64,000 nt of DNA, taken from NCBI GenBank assembly GCA_046331465.1, contig JAXLQV010000002.1:1488001-1552000 (forward strand), given 5' to 3'. Below, piece after piece: positions 17,098 through 25,063 of the stretch (the stretch's first letter is position 1; each line of letters opens with the position of its first letter). A program made the translations under genes and the position numbers. The stretch comes from UBA5066 sp046331465 (GTDB lineage: Bacteria > Acidobacteriota > Thermoanaerobaculia > UBA5066). Below the pieces are notes generated by a model. The model was not told where the DNA came from and ran no database searches. It saw only the letters and a program-made list of their open reading frames with translations.

Positions 17098-17778
17098 TCA
17101 GTCGTTCGGGGTCGCGTCGGAGAGCGCGACGAACTCGCGGGCGAAGGAGTCCCAGCCGTTGTCGTCGAGGCGGGCCGCGGACCCGGTGCCAGGGAGGCCG
17201 CCGTCGGCCATGACGGGTACGCGGGCCATCCCGCGGGAATGGACCATGAAGTCGGCAAGGCGGTGGAGCTCGTTGCGCAGGAAGTGGGTGGCGGCGGCGC
17301 CGATGCGGAGCTCGGAGATGGCGGCGTGGTGGTCGCGAGCGGAGAGAGAGGCGACCCAGCCGGCGCCGTAGGGGTCCCTGGCGAGCGAGGAGGGGTCGCG
17401 CAGCGCCTTGTCGTTGGCGGACATCACGGTGCCGATGGCCGGGGAGGGGACGACGAGCCTGCGGCCCCTGACGAAGAGGGTGAAGAGCGGGCTGCCGCGC
17501 TCGACGGTGGTGCCCTGGGCGGGGACTTCGACCTTGTCGACAGGACCGACGGCCTCGGCGAGGAAGTCGTCGATGCCGACGCGGAGGCGGCCGTCGGAGG
17601 TGATACGGAGCCAGGTGTGGGCCGTGTCGAGGAAGACGTCCTGGGGAGGCTGGGGGACCTTCATCGCCACGATCGGCTGCGGCCCGGCAGCGGCGACGGC
17701 CTTTCGCTCGCGGACGCGGAAGAAGGCGTCGATGGAGAGCGCGACGACGACGGTGAGGAGGATGAGGAGTGCGACCAT
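17098..17778 (-). CDS. membrane-anchored GcvH-like protein lacking the lipoyl lysine
   Basis: A 226-residue protein with one N-terminal membrane segment (VALLILLTVVVALSIDAFF). Residues about 50-150 align by eye with glycine cleavage H protein: HTWLRITSDGRLRVGIDDF corresponds to the HEW...VGIT region, PAIGTVMSAN to the PVSGEIVAVN region, and DPYGAGWV to the EPYxGGW region. The ESVKA segment that carries the lipoylated lysine reads FVRGRRL instead, with Gly or Arg at the lysine position, so it should not be lipoylated. The last 75 residues have no match I recognise. ATG 17778 has GAGGAGG seven bases upstream. No other glycine cleavage gene is nearby. Confidence 0.75.
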   Translation of the reverse strand: MVALLILLTVVVALSIDAFFRVRERKAVAAAGPQPIVAMKVPQPPQDVFLDTAHTWLRITSDGRLRVGIDDFLAEAVGPVDKVEVPAQGTTVERGSPLFTLFVRGRRLVVPSPAIGTVMSANDKALRDPSSLARDPYGAGWVASLSARDHHAAISELRIGAAATHFLRNELHRLADFMVHSRGMARVPVMADGGLPGTGSAARLDDNGWDSFAREFVALSDATPND

Positions 17779-18018
17779 GGCGGGCCTCCTCGGGGCTTCC
17801 GTTTCTTCTCGGCCCCGTTCACCGGGAGACGTCGCAAGGCCGCTGCCAACCCCGCCAGGCAGGACTAAGTCGCTGGAAACGAGGGCGCTTGCGCTCGCTG
17901 CCCTCGGAGCGCCTCTCCGGAACCTGGTGAACTCCTCAACGTCCGGGGGTGTCGGGGCTGCTGAGAATCACAACGCGCTCGCGACAGGGTTTGGGGTTCC
18001 GCGAGCGCACCGGCCCCT
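17779..18018. other. 240-base gap between two minus-strand genes
   Basis: It holds the ribosome binding site of the GcvH-like gene, the terminator at 17975-18008, and a further weak inverted repeat with seven-base arms near 17879-17906. I see no open frame with coding character in it. Confidence 0.6.
17975..18008 (-). terminator. hairpin terminator after the phosphoesterase gene
   Basis: GCGCTCGC at 17975-17982 pairs with GCGAGCGC at 18001-18008. On the minus strand the stem is followed by GTTGTGATTCTC, a partly T-rich tail, and it sits 10 bases past the stop codon of the phosphoesterase. Confidence 0.55.
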
Positions 18019-19158
18019 TCACTTCACGATTCGGAACTCGTCGAGGACCCGTCCGCTCTTCGCCTCCCGGGCCGTGAAGCGGAGGGCCCGGCCGTCGATC
18101 TCGAGGAGGCCGTGGTGGGGCGTCGACGCGGAGGCCTCCGTGAAGGGGCCGCCGAGGACCTGGTGCGGTTTGCGAACGCTCCCTCCTCCGCCGCCGGTCA
18201 TCACGTAGCGGATCCCGCTCACCTGGCTCCGCTCGTAGGCGTGGTCGTGGCCGGAAAAGACCACGTCGACGCCGTAACGCTCGAAGAGCGGGACGAGCGC
18301 GTCGCGGGCGTCGAGGTTGGGCCCGTGACCAGAGCCCGTCTCGTACGGGCCCCAGTGCATCGCGACGACCCGGAAGAGGATGCCGGGATCGCGGTGGAGA
18401 GAACGGAGCGTCTCCTCGAGCCAGAGCCCCTGCTCGCTCTTCGCGTCGATCGGCTCGTTCGTGTCGAGCGCGACGAGGGCGAGCGGACCCTGGAGGACGA
18501 GGTAGTACGCCTCGTCGCCGGCGTCGCGCGGGCGGACGAAGAGGTCGATGAAGCGGCCCCCGCCCCCGTCGTGGTTCCCGAGGACGGGGACGATCGGCAC
18601 GGAGCGGAGGAGAGGGCCCTCGACCCGGAAGAAGTCCGTCTCGTCGCCCCCCTCCTTCTTCCCTCGTCGGAGCGAGAGGTCGCCCGTGTGGAGAAGGAGG
18701 TCGGGACTCTCGGCGGCGATCTCCCGGACGATGCGGGCGTGGACGCCGCCCGTGCTGTGCGTGTCGCCGACGACGGCGACCCGGACGGTCCGGACGGGGT
18801 CGGGGAGCGTGCGGACCGGGATCGGCTCGCGGGCGGCGGCGCCGTCCTCGAGCCGGTACCAGTAGCCGTGGCCCGGGAGGAGCCCCGGGACGAGCGCCTC
18901 GTGGTGCGTGACCGGCTCGGGGTCCTCGACGAGCGAGGGGCAGCTCTCGTCCGGGCCCCAGCGGAGGCGGGTCGGCGACGGCGCCTCGGTCTCCCAGACG
19001 ACCCGGAACCGGCCCGGTCCCACCTCCCCGAGGTAGGGTCCGAGGACGACGCGAGCGTCTTCGCGCGGGGCGGGGCCGGGAGCGGCCGACCGGCACCCCG
19101 AGGCGAGGAGGAGCGCGGCGGCGAGGAACGGGAGGACGGGGCGAGCGCGGGTCCTGAT
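18019..19158 (-). CDS. lipoprotein metallophosphoesterase, purple acid phosphatase-like
   Basis: Residues after the N-terminus show a fibronectin-like domain followed by a calcineurin-type phosphoesterase core with the metal motifs GDTHS, HTGDLS, VLGNHD, AMHWGPYETG and SGHDHAYER. The first conventional start in frame is GTG 19023, but that would cut into the N-terminal domain. The frame continues upstream and encodes a textbook lipoprotein signal, RTRARPVLPFLAAALLLASGC, starting at an ATC codon (19156-19158) with AAGGA eight bases before it. No ATG, GTG, TTG or CTG lies in frame there. I take ATC 19158 as the probable start, giving 379 residues with Cys22 lipidated. The substrate is unknown; it likely acts in the periplasm. 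Confidence 0.75.
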   Translation of the reverse strand: MRTRARPVLPFLAAALLLASGCRSAAPGPAPREDARVVLGPYLGEVGPGRFRVVWETEAPSPTRLRWGPDESCPSLVEDPEPVTHHEALVPGLLPGHGYWYRLEDGAAAREPIPVRTLPDPVRTVRVAVVGDTHSTGGVHARIVREIAAESPDLLLHTGDLSLRRGKKEGGDETDFFRVEGPLLRSVPIVPVLGNHDGGGGRFIDLFVRPRDAGDEAYYLVLQGPLALVALDTNEPIDAKSEQGLWLEETLRSLHRDPGILFRVVAMHWGPYETGSGHGPNLDARDALVPLFERYGVDVVFSGHDHAYERSQVSGIRYVMTGGGGGSVRKPHQVLGGPFTEASASTPHHGLLEIDGRALRFTAREAKSGRVLDEFRIVK

Positions 19159-19235
19159 GGGTTCGGTCCTTTCGGCCGGCGGGGCGCGCGGATTATCCCC
19201 CCGGGTCCGGGCGCGACGCGACGGCGTTCCGGAGC

Positions 19236-19241
19236 TAAGCT
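19236..19241 (+). promoter_or_regulatory. -10 element TAAGCT
   Basis: TAAGCT lies 48 bases before the glgC start codon and fits the TAnnnT pattern of the window. Confidence 0.45.
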
Positions 19242-19288
19242 TCTCCGAGCGGCCTCGGGGAGGTCACTCCCGCGAGAGGAGAGCAAAG

Positions 19289-20590
19289 ATGGAAGACACG
19301 CTGACCTTCGTGATGGCGGGTGGGCAGGGCGAGCGCCTGCGGCCGCTCACCGACGTGAGGGCGAAGCCGGCCGTTCCATTCGGCGGAATCTTCCGCATCA
19401 TCGACTTCACCCTCTCGAACTGCGTCAACTCCGGGTTGCGCAGGATCTTCGTCCTCACGCAGTACAAGTCGTACTCCCTCTCGAACCACCTCAAGACGGG
19501 CTGGAACATGCTCAGCGCGCGCCTCGACCACTTCATCGACGAGGTGCCGGCGCAGCAGCAGCGCGGGAGCAGCTGGTACCAGGGGACGGCCGACGCGATC
19601 CGCCAGAACGCGAACTTCGTGGAGAACAAGCGGCCCCGCCTCGTCCTCATCCTCTCCGGCGACCACGTCTACAAGATGGACTACCGGCTGCTCCGGGCCT
19701 TCCACGACGAGAAGGAGGCGTGCCTCACGGTGGCGTGCGTCCGGCTCCCGGCGGAGGAGTCCGCGGGGAACTTCGGCGTGATGGAGGTCGACGCGGCGGG
19801 CCGGATCGTCGGTTTCGAGGAGAAGCCGAAGGAGCCGAAGACGATCCCGGGCACCACGGACTGCCTCGCGTCGATGGGGATCTACCTCTTCGACGCGGAG
19901 TGCCTCCAGAGATCCCTCGACAACGACCACCTCGACTTCGGCAAGGACGTCATCCCGATGCTGATCCGGCAGGGAGAGCCCGTCTTCGCCTACGACTTCA
20001 CGCGGCGGAACGAGATCCCCGAGTGGGAGTTCATCAAGCACGAGGGGGTGCGGCGGAAGGAGCTCGTGCCGAGGTCGAGCGACTCGGACTACTGGCGCGA
20101 CGTCGGGACTCTCGAGCAGTACTGGCTCGCGAACCTGGACCTCGTGCAGCCCCACCCGAGGTTCAACGTCTACGGCGAGAACTTCCCGCTCTTCTCGGCC
20201 CCGGGGCACTTCCCGCCCGCGAAGTTCGTCCACGAGATGCCGGGGCGGGCGGGGATCGCGATGAACTCGATCGTCGCCGACGGCGTCATCGTGAGCGGGG
20301 CGACGGTCCGGGAGTCGGTCCTCGGGAGCGGGGTCTACGTCCACAGCTGGGCGCTCATCGAACGCTCCGTCCTCCTCGGAGGGGCGATCCGCGGCGGCAT
20401 CCTGACGGAGACGAGCATCGGCCGGCGCTGCCGCGTGAGGAACGCGATCATCGACAAGAACGTCCACCTGCCCGAGAACACGACCATCGGCTACGACCGG
20501 GGCGAGGACGAGCGGCGGGGACTGAAGACGGCGTCGATCACCGGCAGCAACGACCACATCGTCGTCGTGCCGAAGGACTTCACGCTGTAG
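19289..20590 (+). CDS. glgC: glucose-1-phosphate adenylyltransferase
   Basis: A 433-residue protein closely resembling bacterial GlgC. It makes ADP-glucose from ATP and glucose 1-phosphate for glycogen synthesis. Seen are the nucleotide-binding start VMAGGQGERLRPLTDVRAKPAVPFGG, the substrate region WYQGTADAIRQN, the catalytic acidic site LSGDHVYKMDY, FEEKPKEP with the sugar-phosphate lysine, and DVGTLEQYW, followed by a C-terminal left-handed beta-helix of hexapeptide repeats (IVADGVIVSGATVRESVLGSG). Length is normal for the family. ATG 19289 has GAGGAG about eight bases upstream. No other glycogen gene is in the window. Confidence 0.95.
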   Translation: MEDTLTFVMAGGQGERLRPLTDVRAKPAVPFGGIFRIIDFTLSNCVNSGLRRIFVLTQYKSYSLSNHLKTGWNMLSARLDHFIDEVPAQQQRGSSWYQGTADAIRQNANFVENKRPRLVLILSGDHVYKMDYRLLRAFHDEKEACLTVACVRLPAEESAGNFGVMEVDAAGRIVGFEEKPKEPKTIPGTTDCLASMGIYLFDAECLQRSLDNDHLDFGKDVIPMLIRQGEPVFAYDFTRRNEIPEWEFIKHEGVRRKELVPRSSDSDYWRDVGTLEQYWLANLDLVQPHPRFNVYGENFPLFSAPGHFPPAKFVHEMPGRAGIAMNSIVADGVIVSGATVRESVLGSGVYVHSWALIERSVLLGGAIRGGILTETSIGRRCRVRNAIIDKNVHLPENTTIGYDRGEDERRGLKTASITGSNDHIVVVPKDFTL

Positions 20591-20617
20591 GACGGGCGCG
20601 GGAAACCCGGTCCGGTG

Positions 20618-20645
20618 GCGGCGGGAAGGAGGCCCCTCCCGCCGC
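20618..20645. terminator. hairpin between convergent glgC and aminotransferase genes
   Basis: A nine-pair perfect stem, 20618-20626 with 20637-20645, lies between the two convergent stop codons and could end transcription from either side. There is no clear T tract. Confidence 0.4.
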
Positions 20646-20665
20646 GACGTCGCCTGGTTCGAAGG

Positions 20666-21814
20666 TCAGCCGGCGACGAGGAACGGCGCCGCCGCGGCGA
20701 TGCCCGCGGCCGGATCGACCTTGCCGCCGAGGGCCCGGAGGCTCTCGCCGAAGGCCTTCAGCACGGCGACGACCTCGCCCGCGCCGATGTTCCCCATGTG
20801 CCCGAGCCGGAACGCCTTGCCGGCGATCGGGCCGAGGCAGCCGGCGATGACGACGCCGCGCGAGGCGACCTGCTTGCGGAAGGGGAGGTCCTCGACGCCG
20901 TCGGGGTAGCGGACGACAGAGAGCGTGTCGGCGAGGGCGTCGGCGTCCGTGAAGAGCGGGAGGCCGAGCGCCGCGAGGCCGGCGCGGATCGCGCGGGCGT
21001 TCCTCGAGTGCCGCGCGAAGCGGGCCTCGAGCCCCTCCTCGTGGACGATCCGGAGCGCCTCGGCGAACGCGACGATCTCGTTCACGCAGGGCGTCGCGAA
21101 GTACTTCGACGGGTCTTCCATGACGGGGAGCCAGCGGAGGAGGTCGGCGTAGTAGGCCGGCACGGAGGCGCGCGCGCGGCGCTTCGCGACGGCGCGGGGA
21201 GAGAAGAGGTCGAGGGCGAGCCCCGGAGGGGCGCCGATCGCCTTCTGGGCGCCCGTGAGGAGGACGTCGAGCCCCCAGCGGTCGAAGGGCTCGTCGACGC
21301 CGCCCGTCGCGCAGACGCCGTCGAGGATGACGAGCTCGTCGCGGCCGTGGAGGAGGTCGACGTAGGCCTCGACGGGGGCGCACGTGCCGGTCGACGTGTC
21401 GACGTGCGTGATCGTCACGGCCGCGTACTTCTCCGCGGCGAGCTTCCCGGCGAGCGCCTCGGGGGCGACGGCCTTGCCCCACTCGGAGCGGAGGACGTCG
21501 CACGGGATCCCGAACGCGGCGGCGAGGTCGCCCCAGCGGTCGCCGAAGTAGCCCTGCGAGACGACGAGGAGGCGCTCGCCCGGCGCCACGAGGTTGACGA
21601 GGGCGATCTCCATGGAGAGCGTCCCACCTCCCGCGACGATGAGCGGCTGCGCGCTCTCGCTTCGCGCGAGCGCGCGGAAGTCCGCGAGCGCCTTCCGGAA
21701 CGTCTCGACGAACGCGGGGAAGACGTGCGAGACGGTGGGACGCGCGAGGGCGTCGAGGATTCGCGGGTGGACCGGGGTCGGCCCGGGGATCATCGTCAGC
21801 GTTTCGTCGATCAC
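20666..21814 (-). CDS. class V aminotransferase (alanine-glyoxylate / serine-pyruvate type)
   Basis: A 382-residue PLP enzyme. The N-terminus MIPGPTPVHPRIL is typical of the alanine-glyoxylate/serine-pyruvate group, and the PLP lysine is K191 in LLTGAQKAIGAPPG. THVDTSTGT and LDGVCATGG supply the cofactor pocket, and RLGHMGNIGAGEV is the conserved C-terminal piece. Serine, alanine or phosphonate donors are all possible; I cannot choose. The start is GTG 21814 with AAGGGA seven bases upstream. It is divergent from the small gene at 22010. Confidence 0.9.
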   Translation of the reverse strand: MIDETLTMIPGPTPVHPRILDALARPTVSHVFPAFVETFRKALADFRALARSESAQPLIVAGGGTLSMEIALVNLVAPGERLLVVSQGYFGDRWGDLAAAFGIPCDVLRSEWGKAVAPEALAGKLAAEKYAAVTITHVDTSTGTCAPVEAYVDLLHGRDELVILDGVCATGGVDEPFDRWGLDVLLTGAQKAIGAPPGLALDLFSPRAVAKRRARASVPAYYADLLRWLPVMEDPSKYFATPCVNEIVAFAEALRIVHEEGLEARFARHSRNARAIRAGLAALGLPLFTDADALADTLSVVRYPDGVEDLPFRKQVASRGVVIAGCLGPIAGKAFRLGHMGNIGAGEVVAVLKAFGESLRALGGKVDPAAGIAAAAPFLVAG

Positions 21815-21886
21815 GGCGTTTCCCTTCTCGGCTGCGGGCAGGTGCAGAGGGGGTGATGTGCCCGCTCCGGCCAGGTCCGGTCGTTC

Positions 21887-21892
21887 AGTTTA
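21887..21892 (-). promoter_or_regulatory. -10 element TAAACT
   Basis: On the minus strand TAAACT lies 72 bases before the aminotransferase start codon, in the divergent gap shared with the gene at 22010. Confidence 0.35.
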
Positions 21893-21927
21893 TGCGATGG
21901 GAAGAAGGGGCGGCCCGCGGCGGAGCC

Positions 21928-21933
21928 TATACT
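21928..21933 (+). promoter_or_regulatory. -10 element TATACT
   Basis: TATACT, five of six matches to the consensus, lies 76 bases before the GTG start of the gene at 22010. No -35 hexamer is visible. Confidence 0.5.
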
Positions 21934-22009
21934 TTTCGGGAGCCTGCAGGACCTCCCACGCACCGGGCGACGGTCGGGCGGGTGGCCGCGCGGGAGGAAG
22001 GGGAGACCT

Positions 22010-22480
22010 GTGCGCAAGAGTGTCATCGGTCCGGAGCCCGGCGCGAAGGTCGATCTGGAATCGTTCCTCGACCTCGAGCGGGTCGCCCGCGTCGAGATCA
22101 CCTCCGAGGAGCCCGATCGTCCCATCGAGGCCGCGCTCGTCCCCGGGGCGGGGAACGGCTGGCAGGCGGCGGCGCCCGGTCCGCAGAAGGTCCGGATCGT
22201 CTTCGACGAGTCGCAGAAGGTGCGGCGAGTTCGCCTCGTCGTCGAGGAGCCGCGCGTCGAGAGGACCCAGCAGCTCACGCTCTCGTGGATTCCCGCGGGA
22301 GAAGCGGGGAAGCGGGAGCTCGTGAGGCAGCAGTTCACCTTCAGCCCGGGCGGCGCGACCCGCGAGGTCGAGGACTACGCGTTCGGTCTCGACGGAGTGG
22401 CGGCGATCGAGCTGGAGATCGTTCCCGACATCGGCGGCGGAGAGACGCGGGCTTCCCTCGCGTCCCTCCGGGTCGGCTGA
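22010..22480 (+). CDS. small beta-rich hypothetical protein
   Basis: A 156-residue soluble protein without signal peptide. Alternating hydrophobic and charged stretches (ARVEITSEEPDRPIEAAL, KVRIVFDESQKVRRVRLVVEEP, RTQQLTLSWIP, VAAIELEIVPDI) suggest a small beta sandwich of the discoidin or carbohydrate-binding kind; this is a fold guess only. I do not recognise the family. The start is GTG 22010 behind GGAGGAAGGGGAG. It converges on the aldo/keto reductase gene. Confidence 0.7.
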   Translation: MRKSVIGPEPGAKVDLESFLDLERVARVEITSEEPDRPIEAALVPGAGNGWQAAAPGPQKVRIVFDESQKVRRVRLVVEEPRVERTQQLTLSWIPAGEAGKRELVRQQFTFSPGGATREVEDYAFGLDGVAAIELEIVPDIGGGETRASLASLRVG

Positions 22481-22495
22481 TCGGGGATTCCCCGG

Positions 22496-23428
22496 CTACG
22501 CCGACGCGCCCTCCAGCCGCTGCACCTCTTCCTCTCCGAGGCGGAGCGCGACCGCCGGGAGGAGCTCGGCGAGCTGTTCCGGCGTCCGCGCGCTCGCGAT
22601 CGGTGCGGCGACGGCGGGGCGCGCGAGGAGCCAGGCCAGCGCAACGGCGGCGTCCGTCGTGCCGCGTGCGGCGGCGATCGCGTCGAGCGCCCCGAGCAGG
22701 CGGAGCCCCCTCTCGTCGAGGTACTTCGAGGCTCCGGCGGCGCGGGCGCTCTCCACTTTCGCCCCGGGGCGGTACTTCCCGGCCAGGAACCCGCTCGCGA
22801 GGGCGTAGTAGGGGAAGCAGGAGAGCCCTTCGCGCTCGCAGACGCCGGCCAGCTCGCCCTCGTACTCCCGGCGGTGGACGAGGTTGTAGTGGGGCTGGAG
22901 CGCCTCGAAGCGGGCGAGACCGAGGCGCTTCGAGACGTCGAGCGCCTCGGAGAGCCGCTCCGCCGTGTAGTTCGAGGCCGCGATGGCCCGGACCTTCCCC
23001 TCCCGGACGAGGGCGTCGAAGGCGCAGAGCGTCTCCTCGAGCGGGGTCGCGGGGTCGTCCGCGTGGGCGTAGTAGAGGTCGATCCGGTCCGTCCCGAGCC
23101 GGCGGAGGGAGCCCTCGGCGGCGGCGCGGATCGTCTTCGCGGAGAGCCCCGAGAGACCCGGGAGCTTCCCGACCTTCGTCGCGACGACGATCCGGTCGCG
23201 GTTCCCGCGCGCGGCCATCCACCGGCCGAGGATCGTCTCCGACTCGCCCCCGGAGTTGCCGGGGACCCAGGCGGCATACACGTCCGCCGTGTCGACGAAG
23301 TTCCCGCCGGCCGCGGCGTAGGCGTCGAGGACCGCGAACGACTGCGTCTCGTCGGCGGTCCAGCCGAAGACGTTGCCGCCGAGGCAGAGGGGGAAGACCT
23401 CGAGAGGGGTGGAGCCAATTCTCGCCAT
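22496..23428 (-). CDS. aldo/keto reductase
   Basis: A 310-residue NADPH-dependent oxidoreductase of the AKR superfamily, close to the subgroup with MARIGSTPLEVFPLCLGGNVFGW at its start. The catalytic tetrad is visible: Asp and Tyr in NFVDTADVYAAW, Lys in VVATKVGKL and His in DLYYAHADDP. GGESETILGRWMA and the C-terminal PIASARTPEQL complete the signature. Substrate unknown. ATG 23428 has AAGGAG five bases upstream. It starts 15 bases after the stop of the exported nitroreductase gene and is probably cotranscribed with it. Confidence 0.9.
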   Translation of the reverse strand: MARIGSTPLEVFPLCLGGNVFGWTADETQSFAVLDAYAAAGGNFVDTADVYAAWVPGNSGGESETILGRWMAARGNRDRIVVATKVGKLPGLSGLSAKTIRAAAEGSLRRLGTDRIDLYYAHADDPATPLEETLCAFDALVREGKVRAIAASNYTAERLSEALDVSKRLGLARFEALQPHYNLVHRREYEGELAGVCEREGLSCFPYYALASGFLAGKYRPGAKVESARAAGASKYLDERGLRLLGALDAIAAARGTTDAAVALAWLLARPAVAAPIASARTPEQLAELLPAVALRLGEEEVQRLEGASA

Positions 23429-23443
23429 GGGGTCTCCTTCGTC

Positions 23444-24094
23444 CTAGGGTTTCGGGGCGGCCGGGCGGGGCGCGGCCGGGTAGGCGATCGACTGCGCGGC
23501 GATGATCCTCTGGTCGGGGCGGAGCTTCATCTTCTTCGCGAGGACCTCCCGCTCGACCCACGACCGCACGCCGGTCGCGAGCCCCTCGGAAGCGCACCAG
23601 AGGTAGACGTTCTGCGAGACGAAGCCGGTGTCGAACGAGGCGGTCGCCTCCTTCTCCGTGGCCGTCCCTTCGGACATCCTCGCGAGGTCGGCCACGTAGA
23701 CGAGCGTCACCGGGGCGTCGCGGACGAACTCCTGCGAGCTCTGGACGGTCCGGAGGTCCTCGGCGACGACCGGGACGAGGCGGTGCTCCTTCGGGTCGTA
23801 GAGCGAGACGCCACGGGCCTCGAGGACGTAGACGTCGAGCTCGCGCCGGTCGCGGGAGGAGGGGGCGGTCCGCTTGCCGTCGGGGCGGTTGATCCCGATG
23901 GCGGCCCAGAGGACGTCGGAGAGCTGCTGCGACGAGAGGGGCTTCGGGTCGAACGCGCGCGAGGTGGCGCGCCTGGCGAGGGCTTCCTTGAGCGGCATGC
24001 CGCCGCTCTTCCGGGGGGCGGGGAGCTTCCCGTCCTGGGCCGGGGCCTCACCGAGGGCGAGCAGGGCGGCGAGGAGAACGAGGGTCTTCTTCAC
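23444..24094 (-). CDS. exported nitroreductase-family protein (SagB-like)
   Basis: A 216-residue protein with a signal peptide (KTLVLLAALLALGEAPAQ). The core matches the nitroreductase/SagB fold: LARRATSRAFDPKPLSSQQLSDVLWAAIGINR at the N-terminus with the FMN-contacting arginines, a middle VYVLEARGVSLYDP, and SFDTGFVSQNVYLWCASEGLATGVRSW. Such enzymes use FMN; export makes this one a periplasmic member, which is less common. The start is GTG 24094 with AAGGAGG five bases upstream. It is the first gene of a likely two-gene unit with the aldo/keto reductase. Confidence 0.85.
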   Translation of the reverse strand: MKKTLVLLAALLALGEAPAQDGKLPAPRKSGGMPLKEALARRATSRAFDPKPLSSQQLSDVLWAAIGINRPDGKRTAPSSRDRRELDVYVLEARGVSLYDPKEHRLVPVVAEDLRTVQSSQEFVRDAPVTLVYVADLARMSEGTATEKEATASFDTGFVSQNVYLWCASEGLATGVRSWVEREVLAKKMKLRPDQRIIAAQSIAYPAAPRPAAPKP

Positions 24095-24162
24095 GGGTCC
24101 TCCTTCGGGGCCTCATCTTGCCTCACGCCCCGTGCGGCGGAGCGTCCGCCGGGGGACTCCTC

Positions 24163-24178
24163 TTGACACCGGGGTGTC
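24163..24178. promoter_or_regulatory. TTGACA overlapping inverted repeat GACACC-GG-GGTGTC
   Basis: In the divergent gap between the nitroreductase and the HExxH protein, a perfect -35 hexamer TTGACA (24163-24168) overlaps an inverted repeat with six-base arms (24165-24178). It could be an operator; no matching -10 is evident. Confidence 0.35.
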
Positions 24179-24226
24179 CGGGTGATGTCGTTCCCCTGGG
24201 CGGTGGCGAGAGGAGGCGCGCTCGTC

Positions 24227-25021
24227 ATGGCCAGGACCGGCATCAGGATCCTCGAAACGCGAGTGGCGTTCGTCGAGGCGGTCATCGCACTTCACAAGGG
24301 CTGGACCCGGACGGGAATGGACGCGCAGCGGCGCGCGCAGGCCGTCATCGACGCGGCGAACACCGCCCTCGGAACGTACAAGGTCCCGAAGGTCACGTTC
24401 GGGTTCACGGGCCAGTCGTCGGCGTTCGCGGCGGAGCTGGACCACCGGGACTGGAGGATCGACCTGGACCGGCGAGCCTTCGACAGCCCGGGTCCCCCCT
24501 CGAACGCCCACATGTCCGAGCTCGTCGATTCCGTCTACCACGAGAGCCGCCACGCGGAGCAGTGGTTCCTCGCGGCGCGATACCGCATCGGGGAGGGCTG
24601 GTCCACGGACCAGCTGATCCGGAACGGGCTCAAGCGCTCCGTCGCGGTCGCGGCGGCCTTCGCCCCGATGGTGACCGGCTCGCCGGAGGAGGGGCTTGCG
24701 AAGCGGCTCGCCGAGAGCCTGATGACCGACGCGGGCTTCAAGCGGCTGGCCCAGACCCAGAAAGACATGGAGGTGCTCGCGGACGGCTCCACGGCGACGG
24801 CGAAGGAGAAGGAAGACGCGTTCAAGCGCCTCCAGGCGCTCGGGTATCTCAAGGGGAAGTACGACCCGGGCGCGCTCCAGTGGTACGCGCACAAGGCCTA
24901 CCAGAGCCAGTTTCCCGAGACGGACGCCTGGGACACCGGCCGGCTCGCCGCAGAGCTCTACCTGCGCCTCGCCCACCTGAAGATTCCCCCCCAGCCGGTC
25001 CAGGTGCTCGTCCACGTCTAG
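24227..25021 (+). CDS. HExxH-containing hypothetical protein, possible metallopeptidase
   Basis: A 264-residue protein that I do not recognise. VYHESRHAEQWF places H105-E106-S107-R108-H109, an HExxH zinc-peptidase signature, in the middle of a likely helix. The preceding stretch KVTFGFTGQSSAFAAELDHRDWRIDLDR looks like the strand and edge usually found before such a helix. The second half is helical, with KDMEVLADGSTATAKEKEDAF. There is no signal peptide. HExxH proteins with HAEQ are frequent near contractile injection systems, so a link to the VgrG island of this genome is possible but unproven. Start is either ATG 24227 (AGGAGG ten bases upstream) or ATG 24185; I prefer 24227. Confidence 0.65.
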   Translation: MARTGIRILETRVAFVEAVIALHKGWTRTGMDAQRRAQAVIDAANTALGTYKVPKVTFGFTGQSSAFAAELDHRDWRIDLDRRAFDSPGPPSNAHMSELVDSVYHESRHAEQWFLAARYRIGEGWSTDQLIRNGLKRSVAVAAAFAPMVTGSPEEGLAKRLAESLMTDAGFKRLAQTQKDMEVLADGSTATAKEKEDAFKRLQALGYLKGKYDPGALQWYAHKAYQSQFPETDAWDTGRLAAELYLRLAHLKIPPQPVQVLVHV

Positions 25022-25052
25022 GCAGCGTCGCTCCTGCCGGGGCAGGTGACCC

Positions 25053-25058
25053 TAGAAT
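25053..25058 (+). promoter_or_regulatory. -10 element TAGAAT, leaderless configuration
   Basis: TAGAAT ends five bases before the ATG of the large oxidoreductase gene and there is no ribosome binding site, so transcription would begin at or next to the start codon. Confidence 0.55.
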
Positions 25059-25063
25059 CCCGC

